The translations under genes were made by a program, and so were the position numbers. DNA of 23,499 nucleotides. Source: JACQXM01 sp964569425 (GTDB taxonomy: Bacteria > Planctomycetota > Phycisphaerae > UBA1845). Under the pieces are notes generated by a model that did no database searches, had not been told where the DNA came from, and saw only the letters and a list, made by a program, of their open reading frames with translations. The stretch covers positions 1 through 23,499 of the forward strand of contig CAZMVD010000059.1 of assembly GCA_964569425.1 (NCBI GenBank). Direction: 5' to 3'. Shown in pieces: positions 7,946 to 16,105 of this stretch (position 1 is the stretch's first letter; each line of letters opens with the position of its first letter).

Positions 7946-8638
7946 GTGACCTCCTCCGACATCAACGATGGCAACCGCCTGTTCGACGTGGAGGTTCGCC
8001 TGGCGGTGTATAGCGCGTTCCTCGATCGCGGCCATGCGCCCACCACGCTGGAAATGGCGTGCGAGCTGGGTGCCTCGGCGGTCGAGGTCGAACAATCACT
8101 GCGCCGGCTTCATGATGCGCACATGCTCGTCCTGACGCCCGGCAGCACGTCAATCTGGATGTCCATGCCCTTCTCGAGCGTGCCCACGGATTTCGTCGTG
8201 ACCTGCGGAAACCGGCAGTGGTGGGCCAATTGCGCGTGGGACGCGTTGGCCGTTCCGTTTGTGGTGGGCGAGGACGTCCGCGTCGACACCCATTGCCCCG
8301 ACTGCGGCGAAGCCATCGAACTGCTCGTCAGTCGGGACCGCGTCAGCGACGAGTCGCTTCTGCTGCACATGGCCCTGCCGCCCAAACGCTGGTGGGACGA
8401 TATCGGCTTTGCCTGAGCGACGATCCATCTTTTCCGGGCGGAAGAGCACATTGACGACTGGTGCCGGCAGCGCGGGCTGAACCGGGGCGCCCTGATTTCC
8501 ATGGGCGTGGCGCTGCGCCTCGCCGGGGCTTGGTATCACGACCGGCTCGACCCGCAGTGGCGCCGCCGAACACCGGAGGAAACGCAGGCGTTGTTTGCGA
8601 CGCTCGGATTGACCGGTCCCTTCTGGCAGGTGCGTTGA
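7946..8638 (+). CDS. merB: MerB-like organomercurial lyase, probable selenoprotein (UGA = Sec157)
   Basis: Organomercurial lyase cleaves carbon-mercury bonds in the cytosol. The GTG at 7946 has GGAG (7934-7937) eight bases upstream. Residues 12-80 form the helical N-terminal part. The catalytic core keeps Cys96 and Asp99 (NCAWDALAVPF) and Cys117 (DTHCPDCG), at the same numbers as Cys96, Asp99 and Cys117 of the plasmid R831b MerB as I remember it. At residue 157 the frame meets TGA (8414-8416), then continues as ATIHLFRAEEHIDDW and ends in TGPFWQVR before a TGA at 8636-8638. Counting back from the shared Trp, the UGA falls on MerB Cys159, with His163 and Phe165 also matching. Full length is 230 residues, against 212 for MerB. 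A SECIS-like hairpin lies just downstream. Alternatives are a nonsense mutation or a sequencing error of TGC/TGT. No mer regulator or transporter is adjacent. Confidence 0.8.
8429..8446 (+). promoter_or_regulatory. candidate bacterial SECIS element
   Basis: CTTTTCC (8429-8435) pairs with GGAAGAG (8440-8446) to make a 7-bp stem with one G-U pair, closing a GGGC loop (8436-8439). The hairpin starts 12 nt after the UGA, and 19 nt separate the UGA from the loop. Bacterial SECIS hairpins, as I know them, lie directly downstream of the UGA inside the coding region, have a loop with G in its first two positions, and sit about 16-37 nt from UGA to loop. All three conditions hold. The hairpin encodes LFRAEE in the frame, so it overlaps conserved protein sequence. 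Confidence 0.68.
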
Positions 8639-8659
8639 TCGAACGCGGGGCGGCAACCT

Positions 8660-9409
8660 CTATCCCCCCGTCCGCACCAGCCGAACCAGCCCCACCGCGC
8701 CGCGCACCAGCAGGCTGACCACCATCAGAAACAGCAGCGCCGCAACCGTCAGGTTCAGCACTTCCCAGATACTCCGCGCCCGCGGATGCCCCACGTCGAA
8801 CAGCGACGTCACCAGCGCCGTTCCCAACCCCAGCACCACAATCGCGCCCAGCGACCCGCGCACCGTGCCGGGGAACGGCGCCATGCGAATGCTCAAACAG
8901 ATCAACAGATAAAGAAACACCCAGGTTCGCCAGGCGGAAAAGTCGGCCGAACCCAGTGCCACGGCGAACGACTCGGCCAGACTCACGCCGTCGCGCAGCA
9001 GTTGCCACCCGCCGGCCAACGACGTGGGCAGGTTGGCGCCGACCGCAGCGCCCGAAACCCGCGCCGTCATCGGCTGGCCCAGGTAGCCGGCCGCCACGTA
9101 GATCGCCCCGGCGCACGCCGTCAGCGGCAGCAGCCCGATGATCACCGGCCCGATGACCGGAATCCGCGGTTGCGGATTGGTGGTCGTGGCCGGCGCCCCC
9201 GACGTGTCATCACCCACCAGCGCGGTGTCGGTGACCCTGGCGCCGGTGATGAGCAACCCCAGCACGTGCCCCACCTGTGCCACCAGCGTGCCGGGCAGCA
9301 GGGCGATGTTCAACAGGCGTGGGCGGACCATACCGCTCCACAGCCCATGCACGCCCCACGCGGTGAACACAATCACCAGCAGCCAGAAGGTCATGGCCAG
9401 GTAGAGCAT
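8660..9409 (-). CDS. multi-pass membrane protein, possible degenerate M50-like
   Basis: This 249-residue protein has about five to six hydrophobic segments, starting at residues 2-25 (MLYLAMTFWLLVIVFTAWG). After the first segment, AQVGHVLGLLITGARV aligns in pattern with the HExGHxLxAxxxGxxV helix of M50 site-2 proteases, but with Ala and Gln in place of the zinc-binding His and catalytic Glu. If related, it would be a catalytically dead paralogue; the similarity could also be chance. Function is unknown. It lies downstream of valS on the same strand (86-bp gap) and ends 21 bp from the oppositely oriented merB-like gene. Confidence 0.7.
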   Translation of the reverse strand: MLYLAMTFWLLVIVFTAWGVHGLWSGMVRPRLLNIALLPGTLVAQVGHVLGLLITGARVTDTALVGDDTSGAPATTTNPQPRIPVIGPVIIGLLPLTACAGAIYVAAGYLGQPMTARVSGAAVGANLPTSLAGGWQLLRDGVSLAESFAVALGSADFSAWRTWVFLYLLICLSIRMAPFPGTVRGSLGAIVVLGLGTALVTSLFDVGHPRARSIWEVLNLTVAALLFLMVVSLLVRGAVGLVRLVRTGG

Positions 9410-9485
9410 GGGCGAATCTCGTTTCCGCGGCGCGAACGATCCGTCATCGCATTATCGGCGCGCCAGTGCCGGGCCCGCCAGTCGC

Positions 9486-9501
9486 GAATAGGGGGCTATT
9501 C
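9486..9501 (-). other. small inverted repeat over the valS stop codon
   Basis: GAATAG (9486-9491) and CTATTC (9496-9501) form a 6-bp stem with a four-base loop that includes the valS stop. No T-run follows on the minus strand, so intrinsic termination is not supported. It may be a weak 3' stabilising hairpin. Confidence 0.25.
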
Positions 9502-12500
9502 CAGCTCGGAGAGGTGATCTTGAAGGGCGGCGCGCTGGGTCAGCAGCTCCGCCAGTTTCGCCCGCTCCGACTCGACCAGCGTCGGGTCGGCCTTGGCCAC
9601 AAAGCCGGGATTGTTCAGCTTCGATTCCTTGCCCGCGATTTGCTTGCCCAGAGCTTCGAGCGCCTGCTGCGATCGCGCCCGCTCCGCGGCGTCGTCGGAA
9701 ACGTCGTGGACGAAAATACGCAGATGCCGCACGGCGATGCTCCCGGCATTGGGCGGACGCCGGCCCTGACCGACCACGTGCAGCGTGTCGATACCGGCCA
9801 TGTGCCGCACGATGTGTGCCTGGGCGCGGAAAGCGTCGGCATGTTCCGCGGGCGCTACGACCGTCACCATGACCCGCTGCTTGGGCGGCACCTGGCAGCG
9901 GACGCGCAGGTCGCGCACCCCGCGCGTGGCATCCTGGAGATTGGCGAAAGTCTCCACAATGGCCGCATCGTCCAGCTTCACATAGCCCTCCACCGGGGGG
10001 AACGCGGCCAGCACCAGCGGCCGGTCGGTCGTCAGGTCCGCGACGCCCGGCAGCCCGCGCCGCGGCGCGATGGCATTCAACTGCGCCCACAGCCGCTCGG
10101 TAATGAAGGGAATCGTGGGGTGAAACAGCCGCAGCACCTGATCAAGGCAGAAGGCCAGTACCTGCCGCGCCGTCGCCTGCGCCCTCTCGCCCGCCTGACC
10201 CGACATCCGGGGCTTGGTGAGTTCGATGTACCAGTCACACAAACTGTCCCAGAAAAAGTCGCGCAGCGTCTTCACCGATGCGGAAAACTGATACTGTTTA
10301 ATAGCGCTATGATACTCGCGAATCGTCTGCGAAAGTCGCGCCAGAATCCACCGGTCCTCGGGCGCCAGTTCCGCGATCTGCAACGCATCGCAAGGTGCAC
10401 CTTCCAGATTCATAAAGGCAAACCGCGCCGCGTTCCACAACTTGTTGCAGAAATTGCGGCCGATCTCAAACTTCTCGGAGGTCTCCCGCGCTACACTCAG
10501 TTCGCCCTTCAGTTCCGCCGCCGCCCACTGCGTGGCGAACTCCCTGCCGCATTCCTTGTGCGTGCAGCGCACCTTCTGGCAGTCCGCCGGCTGCAGCTTG
10601 CGCTCCAGCTTGATGCCCCGCGATTTGCGGTGCTGCTCCTCGGCTTTGAGCGCCAAAGACTGCTCGGTGAGCTTGCCGCAGTGCGGGCACACGTAGTCCA
10701 CCGGCATGCGGATATCCTGCGTCTCCGTACACATGTCGGCCATCGTGTAGCGCAGCGCGTCCGCCCCGTGCGTGTGGATGATGTCCACCGGGTCCACCCC
10801 GTTGCCCTTGGACTTGCTCATCGTCTCCCCGCGCCCGTCCAGAATCTTCGGGTGGATGTATACGTGGTCGAAGGGAACCTCCCCCATCGCATACAACCCG
10901 AACATCACCATCCGCGCCACCCAGTTGGTGATAATATCCCGCGAAGTCACCAACACGCGCCCGGGGTAATACTGCCGCAGATGCGCCGTCTCCTCCGGCC
11001 ACCCCAACGTACTGAACGGCCACAACGCCGACGAAAACCAGGTATCCAAAACGTCAGGATCCTGGGTAAAACCATTCGACTCCATGAGTCGGAGGAGCAC
11101 GTCGGGGAACTGGTCGTGCAGGCAGAATAGTCCAACGAATCTTCCATCCTTCGGTGGACCAGGCGACGAGTCGTATTTTGCTGATCCACTCTGGTAGGCC
11201 AGGATACCTGCAGCATGAGTCTTCAGGAGTTCAGCATGAATCTGCAATGCTTTGGCGTGGGTAGTTGATCCGGAAAAACTCCAAATCGGTATCCTATGCC
11301 CCCACCAGAGCTGCCGACTGATGCACCAGTCGCGCTTTTCCCCCAGCCAGTCGAGGTAACTCTTGGCATACCGCTCCGGAAAGACCCGCACCCGCCCGTC
11401 CTCCACCGCCGCCATCGCCGCCTGTGCCAGGCCCGTCCTCACGATTTCGGCGTTTCGGCGTTTCGGCGTTTCGGCGTTTTGCGGCGCAGCCGCCGTCGTC
11501 ACAAACCATTGATCGGACAAGTACGGCTCAATCGCCGTCTTGCTGCGGTCGCTGTGACCCACCTCGGTCTCGCGGTCCTCCACCGCCTCCAGCAATCCCG
11601 CTGCTTCCAGGTCGGCCACCACCCGCCGCCGCCCCTCGTCAGAGAATGCCAGACCCGCGTATCGCGCACTGTTCGCATTGGTGCTGTTGCCCGGCTCGAC
11701 CGGCGCGCAGCTCGTATCCGGTTCCACAATCGCCGCGATCTTCCCGTCCGGCGTCAGCGCGTTGATCATCGCCAGCCCGTGCCGCTGCCCCACCTCATAG
11801 TCATTCGGATCATGCGCCGGCGTGATCTTCACGCACCCGCTGCCCAGCATCGGATCCGCCCACTCGTCGGCAATCAGCGGAATCGCCCGCTCCATCAGCG
11901 GCAGGCGCACCATCCGCCCCTCCCGCGCCATGGCCGCCAGCCGCACAAGCTGCGGCAAGTGCGTCTCGCGCCGCTCCGCGATCGCCTTCAGATTCTCTTC
12001 GAACTCCGCCCGAACTGCCGCCCGCGTCTCGCCCGCCAGCTCCTCGCGCAGCTTGCGCTCCCGCTCGTCCAGCGCCCCCGCCGGATCCGGATGCACCGCC
12101 ACGGCCGTGTCCGCCAGCATCGTCTCCGGCCGGGTCGTCGCGATGACCACGTACTCCGGTTCGCCGGGTTTCGGATCAATCACCGGATACCGAATGTGCC
12201 AGAAATGCCCCTTGACGGTCTCGTAATAAATCTCGTCGTCGGCCACGGCCGTCTGGAGTTCCGTGTCCCAGTTCACCAGCCGCTTGCCGCGATAGATGAG
12301 CCCGTCCTTGAACAGCCGGAAGAACATGTGCCGCACCGCGCGCGCCAGCCCCTCGTCCAGCGTAAAGCGGTTGCGCTCCCAATCCGCCGAGCAGCCCATC
12401 AGCTTGAGCTGCCCGAGAATCCGCTGCTCGTACTCGTCCTTCCACAACCAGATGCGGCGAACCAGTTCCTCGCGGCAGGCCTCAGGCGAATCACCCAACT

Positions 12501-12837
12501 GGTGCCGCGACTTGCCTTCCGACTCGCGAATCCGCCGCTCCACCACCGCCTGCGTGGCGATGCCCGCATGATCGGTGCCCGGCTGCCACAAGGTGTGAAA
12601 GCCACGCATCCGGTGATAGCGAATCAGAATATCCTGCAACGTGTTATTGAGAGCGTGACCCAGGTGCAGCGCGCCGGTCACGTTGGGCGGCGGCATGACG
12701 ATGCAGTACGTGCGCTCCCGCGGCGCCGGCGGCTCCGTGGGCGCGCGGAACGCACCACTGCGCTCCCACGCCGCGTACACCCCCGGCTCCACCGCGCGCG
12801 GGTCGTAGACCGTATCCATTGTCAGCCCTGCGGACAT
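9496..12837 (-). CDS. valS: valyl-tRNA synthetase (ValS) with unusual insertions
   Basis: ValS charges tRNA-Val with valine and edits threonine. The 1113-residue class I enzyme, long for the family, has HLGH (residues 58-61), the editing domain with GTDHAGIATQ upstream, WCISRQLWWGHRIP, DVLDTWFSSALWPFSTLGW, the TMSKS loop near residue 672 and a C-terminal coiled coil ending in LQDHLSELE. Three oddities stand out. An 8-bp tandem repeat encodes NAETPKRRNAEI near residues 454-466. The zinc-knuckle segment after WGHRIP is replaced by about 70 residues without paired cysteines, in DNA less GC-biased than its surroundings. An insertion of about 80 residues after the KMSKS region carries CPHC (717-720) and CTHKEC (758-763), a possible zinc ribbon. 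The ATG at 12837 has GGAG five bases upstream; MDTVYDP at 12819 is an alternative start. Confidence 0.96.
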   Translation of the reverse strand: MSAGLTMDTVYDPRAVEPGVYAAWERSGAFRAPTEPPAPRERTYCIVMPPPNVTGALHLGHALNNTLQDILIRYHRMRGFHTLWQPGTDHAGIATQAVVERRIRESEGKSRHQLGDSPEACREELVRRIWLWKDEYEQRILGQLKLMGCSADWERNRFTLDEGLARAVRHMFFRLFKDGLIYRGKRLVNWDTELQTAVADDEIYYETVKGHFWHIRYPVIDPKPGEPEYVVIATTRPETMLADTAVAVHPDPAGALDERERKLREELAGETRAAVRAEFEENLKAIAERRETHLPQLVRLAAMAREGRMVRLPLMERAIPLIADEWADPMLGSGCVKITPAHDPNDYEVGQRHGLAMINALTPDGKIAAIVEPDTSCAPVEPGNSTNANSARYAGLAFSDEGRRRVVADLEAAGLLEAVEDRETEVGHSDRSKTAIEPYLSDQWFVTTAAAPQNAETPKRRNAEIVRTGLAQAAMAAVEDGRVRVFPERYAKSYLDWLGEKRDWCISRQLWWGHRIPIWSFSGSTTHAKALQIHAELLKTHAAGILAYQSGSAKYDSSPGPPKDGRFVGLFCLHDQFPDVLLRLMESNGFTQDPDVLDTWFSSALWPFSTLGWPEETAHLRQYYPGRVLVTSRDIITNWVARMVMFGLYAMGEVPFDHVYIHPKILDGRGETMSKSKGNGVDPVDIIHTHGADALRYTMADMCTETQDIRMPVDYVCPHCGKLTEQSLALKAEEQHRKSRGIKLERKLQPADCQKVRCTHKECGREFATQWAAAELKGELSVARETSEKFEIGRNFCNKLWNAARFAFMNLEGAPCDALQIAELAPEDRWILARLSQTIREYHSAIKQYQFSASVKTLRDFFWDSLCDWYIELTKPRMSGQAGERAQATARQVLAFCLDQVLRLFHPTIPFITERLWAQLNAIAPRRGLPGVADLTTDRPLVLAAFPPVEGYVKLDDAAIVETFANLQDATRGVRDLRVRCQVPPKQRVMVTVVAPAEHADAFRAQAHIVRHMAGIDTLHVVGQGRRPPNAGSIAVRHLRIFVHDVSDDAAERARSQQALEALGKQIAGKESKLNNPGFVAKADPTLVESERAKLAELLTQRAALQDHLSELE
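11445..11476 (-). repeat. four tandem copies of an 8-bp unit inside valS
   Basis: TTTCGGCG on the plus strand (CGCCGAAA on the coding strand) is repeated four times without change. The unit is not a multiple of three, so each copy is read in a different phase, and gain or loss of one copy would shift the valS frame. Confidence 0.95.
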
Positions 12838-12874
12838 TCGCGCTCCACTGCTTGGTTCACAGGCAGAACGGCAG

Positions 12875-12902
12875 AGCGTAGGCGCCGGCCGACAAAAGTC
12901 AA
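12875..12902 (-). promoter_or_regulatory. sigma70-type promoter of valS
   Basis: On the minus strand TTGACT (12902-12897) and TACGCT (12880-12875) are 16 bases apart. The predicted start near 12868 gives a leader of about 30 nt before the valS ATG. It lies between the end of the small ORF at 12913 and valS, so valS can be expressed apart from putA. Confidence 0.55.
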
Positions 12903-12912
12903 TTGACGGCGA

Positions 12913-12999
12913 CTAGAACTGATTCACCGCGAGGATGAGCAGTAACCACACAACCAGGACGTTGAACACGGTGTTGAAGAATACCACTCCGCCGTTCAT
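12913..12999 (-). CDS. 28-residue single-pass membrane peptide behind putA
   Basis: The ORF encodes MNGGVVFFNTVFNVLVVW followed by LLLILAVNQF and a TAG stop. It is preceded by a near-perfect ribosome binding site, GAGAGGAGGAG (13014-13004), with AGGAGG six bases before the ATG, stronger than that of most genes in the window. Residues 5-25 are almost entirely hydrophobic, so a single transmembrane helix is predicted. It starts 27 nt after the putA stop on the same strand, so it is probably co-transcribed with putA. No family is recognised. It could be a small membrane protein that anchors or modulates PutA or a transporter; this is inference. Confidence 0.62.
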   Translation of the reverse strand: MNGGVVFFNTVFNVLVVWLLLILAVNQF

Positions 13000-13026
13000 G
13001 AAACTCCTCCTCTCAAAAAAATCCCG

Positions 13027-16000
13027 CTAATTAACCTCCGAGTGCCGCTCCGTCGGCACCAGCCCGCTGCGTTGCGTGTTCTCCGTGATGCACCGCGCGT
13101 CCATGAAGTGCAGCAGGTAATCGGGCGATCCGGCCTTCACGCCCGTCCCGCTCAGTTTGAACCCGCCAAAGGGTTGTGCGTCCACTTGCGAGCCGGTGAT
13201 CCGCCGGTTGATGTACAGGTTCCCGACCGCAAACTCGCGCCGCGCCCGCTCGATGTTTGCCGGGCTGCGCGAAAACAGCCCCCCGGTCAGCGCGTAGCGC
13301 GTCCCGTTGGCAATCTCCAGCGCGTGGTCAAAGTCCCGTGCCCGCAGCATGACCACCACCGGGCCGAATATCTCCTCCTGCGCCAGCCGCGAATCTGCCG
13401 CCGCGTCACCCAGCACCGTTGGCGGCACGAAAAACCCCTCCGCGCACCCGTCCGGCAGCTTCGCCTGTGCCACCACGCGGCACTCCGCACGTCCCAACGC
13501 GATATATTCACCGATCCGATGGCGCGCCGCCTCGTCGATCACCGGCCCCACGATCGTCGAAGGCACCTCCGCCGGGCCGATGGGCACGCTCTCCACCGCC
13601 TCCCGCAGCCGCGCTGCCATGGCGTCGTACACGCCCTCCAGCACGATCAAGCGGCTGCAACTGCTGCACTTCTGCCCCGCGAACGAAAACGCCGACTCGA
13701 CCACCGCCTGCACCGCTCCGTCCAAATCCGCGTCGTCGTCCACAATGATCGCATTCTTGCCGCCCATCTCCACGATCATCTTGCGGATGAACGCCTGACC
13801 CGGCCGCACGTTCGCCCCGCGGCGAATCACCTCCGCCCCCACCTCGTGCGAGCCCGTAAACGCCACCACGTTCACTTCGCCGTGCTCCACCAGGTGCGCG
13901 CCCACCGTCGCGCCCACCCCCGGCAGAAAGTTCACCACCCCCGGCGGAAACCCGACGTGATGCAACAGGTCCACCAGCTTGGCCGCAATCACCGACGCCT
14001 GCCGCGCCGGTTTGATCACCACACAGTTTCCCGCGGCCAGCGCCGCCGAGGTCATCCCCGTCAGAATCGCCAGCGGAAACGCCCACGGCGAAATCACCGC
14101 GCACACCCCCTTGGGCGAATAGGTCAGCATGTTCTCCTCGCCCGGCAGGTTCCGCAGCCGCGGACGCGCCTCGATCCGTTCGATCTGCTCCGCGTAGTAC
14201 CGGCAGTGGTCGATCGCCTCGGTCACGTCGGCGTCCGCCTCACGCCACGGCTTGCCGATCTCCAGGATCATCGTCGCCGCCAGCTCAAACCGCAGCAGCT
14301 CCATCCGATCCGCTGCCTTGCGCAACAGGTCCGCCCGCACCGAACCCGCCGTGTGTCGCCAATCGCCAAACGCCCGCCGCGCCGCCGCCACCGCGCGATC
14401 GGCGTCCGCCGTCGTGGCCGATGCGACCCGTCCCACCACCTCGCGGCTGCACGAAGGATTGACCGATTCGAGCCAGGCGTCGGTGGTCGTCGACACCCCT
14501 TGAATGATCAACGGATAACTTCGGCCGAACTCGCCGCGCACGTATTCAATGGCGCCGTTCATCTTCCGGCGGTTCTCCGCCAACGCGAAACTGGTGTTCG
14601 ATGCATTGACGAACATAATCGGATCGTCCTCCGGATCGGTGTTGCGATAAAAGCGCTGCGCCAGCGGCCCGCTGACCGGCCGCGCCACCGCCGGATCCTC
14701 CAGCAGCCGCTCATACCCGGCGCGGTCCCCAAAACCCTGTTTCAGAAAACTGTCGTTCGACGTGTTTTCCAGCAGCCGGCGGATCAGGTAGCCCATCCCC
14801 GGCATCAGATCGCCATACGGGCAGTAGATGCGAACGCACTGTCCCATCTGCACCATCGCCGTCTTGAGCGGGTCGCCCATGCCGTACAGCATCTGCACTT
14901 CGTAGCCGTCGTGGCCGACCCCCGCCGCTTCCGCCGTCGCCAGTACATGCGCCAGCGAGCGCACGTTGTGGCTGGCAAACGCCGGGCGAATCAAATCCGC
15001 ATGTGCGAACATGCGGCGCGTCATCCGCTCATAACAGGCGTCCGACTCCCACTTCTGCGTCCACACCGGCGGCGGTTTATGGTTGCGCACCGCGGCCGCG
15101 GTTTCCGCATCCCAATAGGCGCCCTTTACCAGCCGAATCGCAAACCGCGCGCCGCGCCGTTGCCCCCATTCGAGCAGCCGGCTGAGATCCCGCTCGCCGT
15201 CGCGCAAGTAAGCCTGCACCACGATGCCCACGTCCGCCCAGTCGCGAAACTCATCCTCCATCAGCAGCGACTGGAACAGCTCCAGGGTGATCTCGCGATG
15301 CTTGGTCGACTCCATGTCGATGTTCACGAACGCCCCCGCACGTCGCGCCTGACGCAGCAACGGCCGCAAACGGGAACTTGCCTCGCGGATCGACCGCTCC
15401 GGATCGATCGCGTCAAAGTACGGGTCCAGCCCCGTCAGCTTGATGGACAGGTTGACGCGCGGCATGAGCCCGAACCGATCGCGGTCCACGCGCGGAACCC
15501 CCGTCCATCGCGCCGCGGCGCGGCTTAACTCGCCGATCAGGTGGGCGTACACGCGCGCATAGCCGTCCGCCCGCGCGTAACTGGTCGTCGACTCGCCCAG
15601 CACGTCCAGCGTAAACCCCATCCCCTGTCCGCGCAGCCGCGCCAGCGTGCGCAGCACGCTGGGTACGTCGAAGCCGGTGATGAACCGCCCGGCCATCTGC
15701 GTCGCCCCGAACCGCGCCCCGCGCCCGATGATCCCGCTGCGCAGTGATGGCCATCGCCCCGGAGCCACCACCGACCGGATCAGCGCCGGCAAATTCACCT
15801 GCCGCGGATCGAGGTACTCGGACAAGTGCCGCGAAATGGCCTCATTCGATGGCAGCGCGGGCAGGCAATCGACAAACTGAAAGGCCCGCGTCTTGAGCCG
15901 CTCGTCGCGCTCCACCAGGTGGGTCATCCGTTCCAGCCACCAGGCGCGCTCGTACACCCTCGGCTGCGCCGCCCGGGCGCGTTCGAAAATCTCCAGGCCG

Positions 16001-16041
16001 ATCTCGCGCGTCCGCTCGGGTATCCGCTGTCCATCCCTCAT
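13027..16041 (-). CDS. putA: bifunctional proline dehydrogenase / glutamate semialdehyde dehydrogenase (PutA)
   Basis: PutA oxidises proline to glutamate by FAD-dependent proline dehydrogenase and NAD-dependent P5C dehydrogenase activities, passing electrons to membrane quinone. The first half carries the PRODH barrel motifs SIKLTGLDPYFDAIDPE, NIDMESTKHREITLELF, RLVKGAYWDAE and YCPYGDLMPGMGYLIRRLLEN. The second half is an aldehyde dehydrogenase with VVEMGGKNAIIVDDDADL and catalytic Cys792 (FAGQKCSSCSR). At 1004 residues it lacks the N-terminal ribbon-helix-helix repressor domain of the enterobacterial protein, so it should not regulate itself. The ATG at 16041 was chosen because the frame upstream (to a TTG at 16110) runs into a consensus sigma54 promoter. 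Proline electrons may feed the menaquinone pool that mqnA-mqnC help to make. Confidence 0.95.
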   Translation of the reverse strand: MRDGQRIPERTREIGLEIFERARAAQPRVYERAWWLERMTHLVERDERLKTRAFQFVDCLPALPSNEAISRHLSEYLDPRQVNLPALIRSVVAPGRWPSLRSGIIGRGARFGATQMAGRFITGFDVPSVLRTLARLRGQGMGFTLDVLGESTTSYARADGYARVYAHLIGELSRAAARWTGVPRVDRDRFGLMPRVNLSIKLTGLDPYFDAIDPERSIREASSRLRPLLRQARRAGAFVNIDMESTKHREITLELFQSLLMEDEFRDWADVGIVVQAYLRDGERDLSRLLEWGQRRGARFAIRLVKGAYWDAETAAAVRNHKPPPVWTQKWESDACYERMTRRMFAHADLIRPAFASHNVRSLAHVLATAEAAGVGHDGYEVQMLYGMGDPLKTAMVQMGQCVRIYCPYGDLMPGMGYLIRRLLENTSNDSFLKQGFGDRAGYERLLEDPAVARPVSGPLAQRFYRNTDPEDDPIMFVNASNTSFALAENRRKMNGAIEYVRGEFGRSYPLIIQGVSTTTDAWLESVNPSCSREVVGRVASATTADADRAVAAARRAFGDWRHTAGSVRADLLRKAADRMELLRFELAATMILEIGKPWREADADVTEAIDHCRYYAEQIERIEARPRLRNLPGEENMLTYSPKGVCAVISPWAFPLAILTGMTSAALAAGNCVVIKPARQASVIAAKLVDLLHHVGFPPGVVNFLPGVGATVGAHLVEHGEVNVVAFTGSHEVGAEVIRRGANVRPGQAFIRKMIVEMGGKNAIIVDDDADLDGAVQAVVESAFSFAGQKCSSCSRLIVLEGVYDAMAARLREAVESVPIGPAEVPSTIVGPVIDEAARHRIGEYIALGRAECRVVAQAKLPDGCAEGFFVPPTVLGDAAADSRLAQEEIFGPVVVMLRARDFDHALEIANGTRYALTGGLFSRSPANIERARREFAVGNLYINRRITGSQVDAQPFGGFKLSGTGVKAGSPDYLLHFMDARCITENTQRSGLVPTERHSEVN

Positions 16042-16105
16042 CGGTGTCACCTGGTCTCGCCCGGCTCCGGGCCGCACCGTCCCCCTCCGCGACGCCAATC
16101 TCCCC

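Noticed and set aside
7946..8416. A 156-residue protein ending at the first UGA as the complete gene
   Set aside because: The frame continues without shift into MerB-family sequence, and the family length and second catalytic residue need the downstream part.
8414..8416. UGA read as tryptophan or glycine through an altered genetic code
   Set aside because: UGA ends several other genes in the window at sensible places, and the aligned MerB residue is cysteine, not Trp or Gly.
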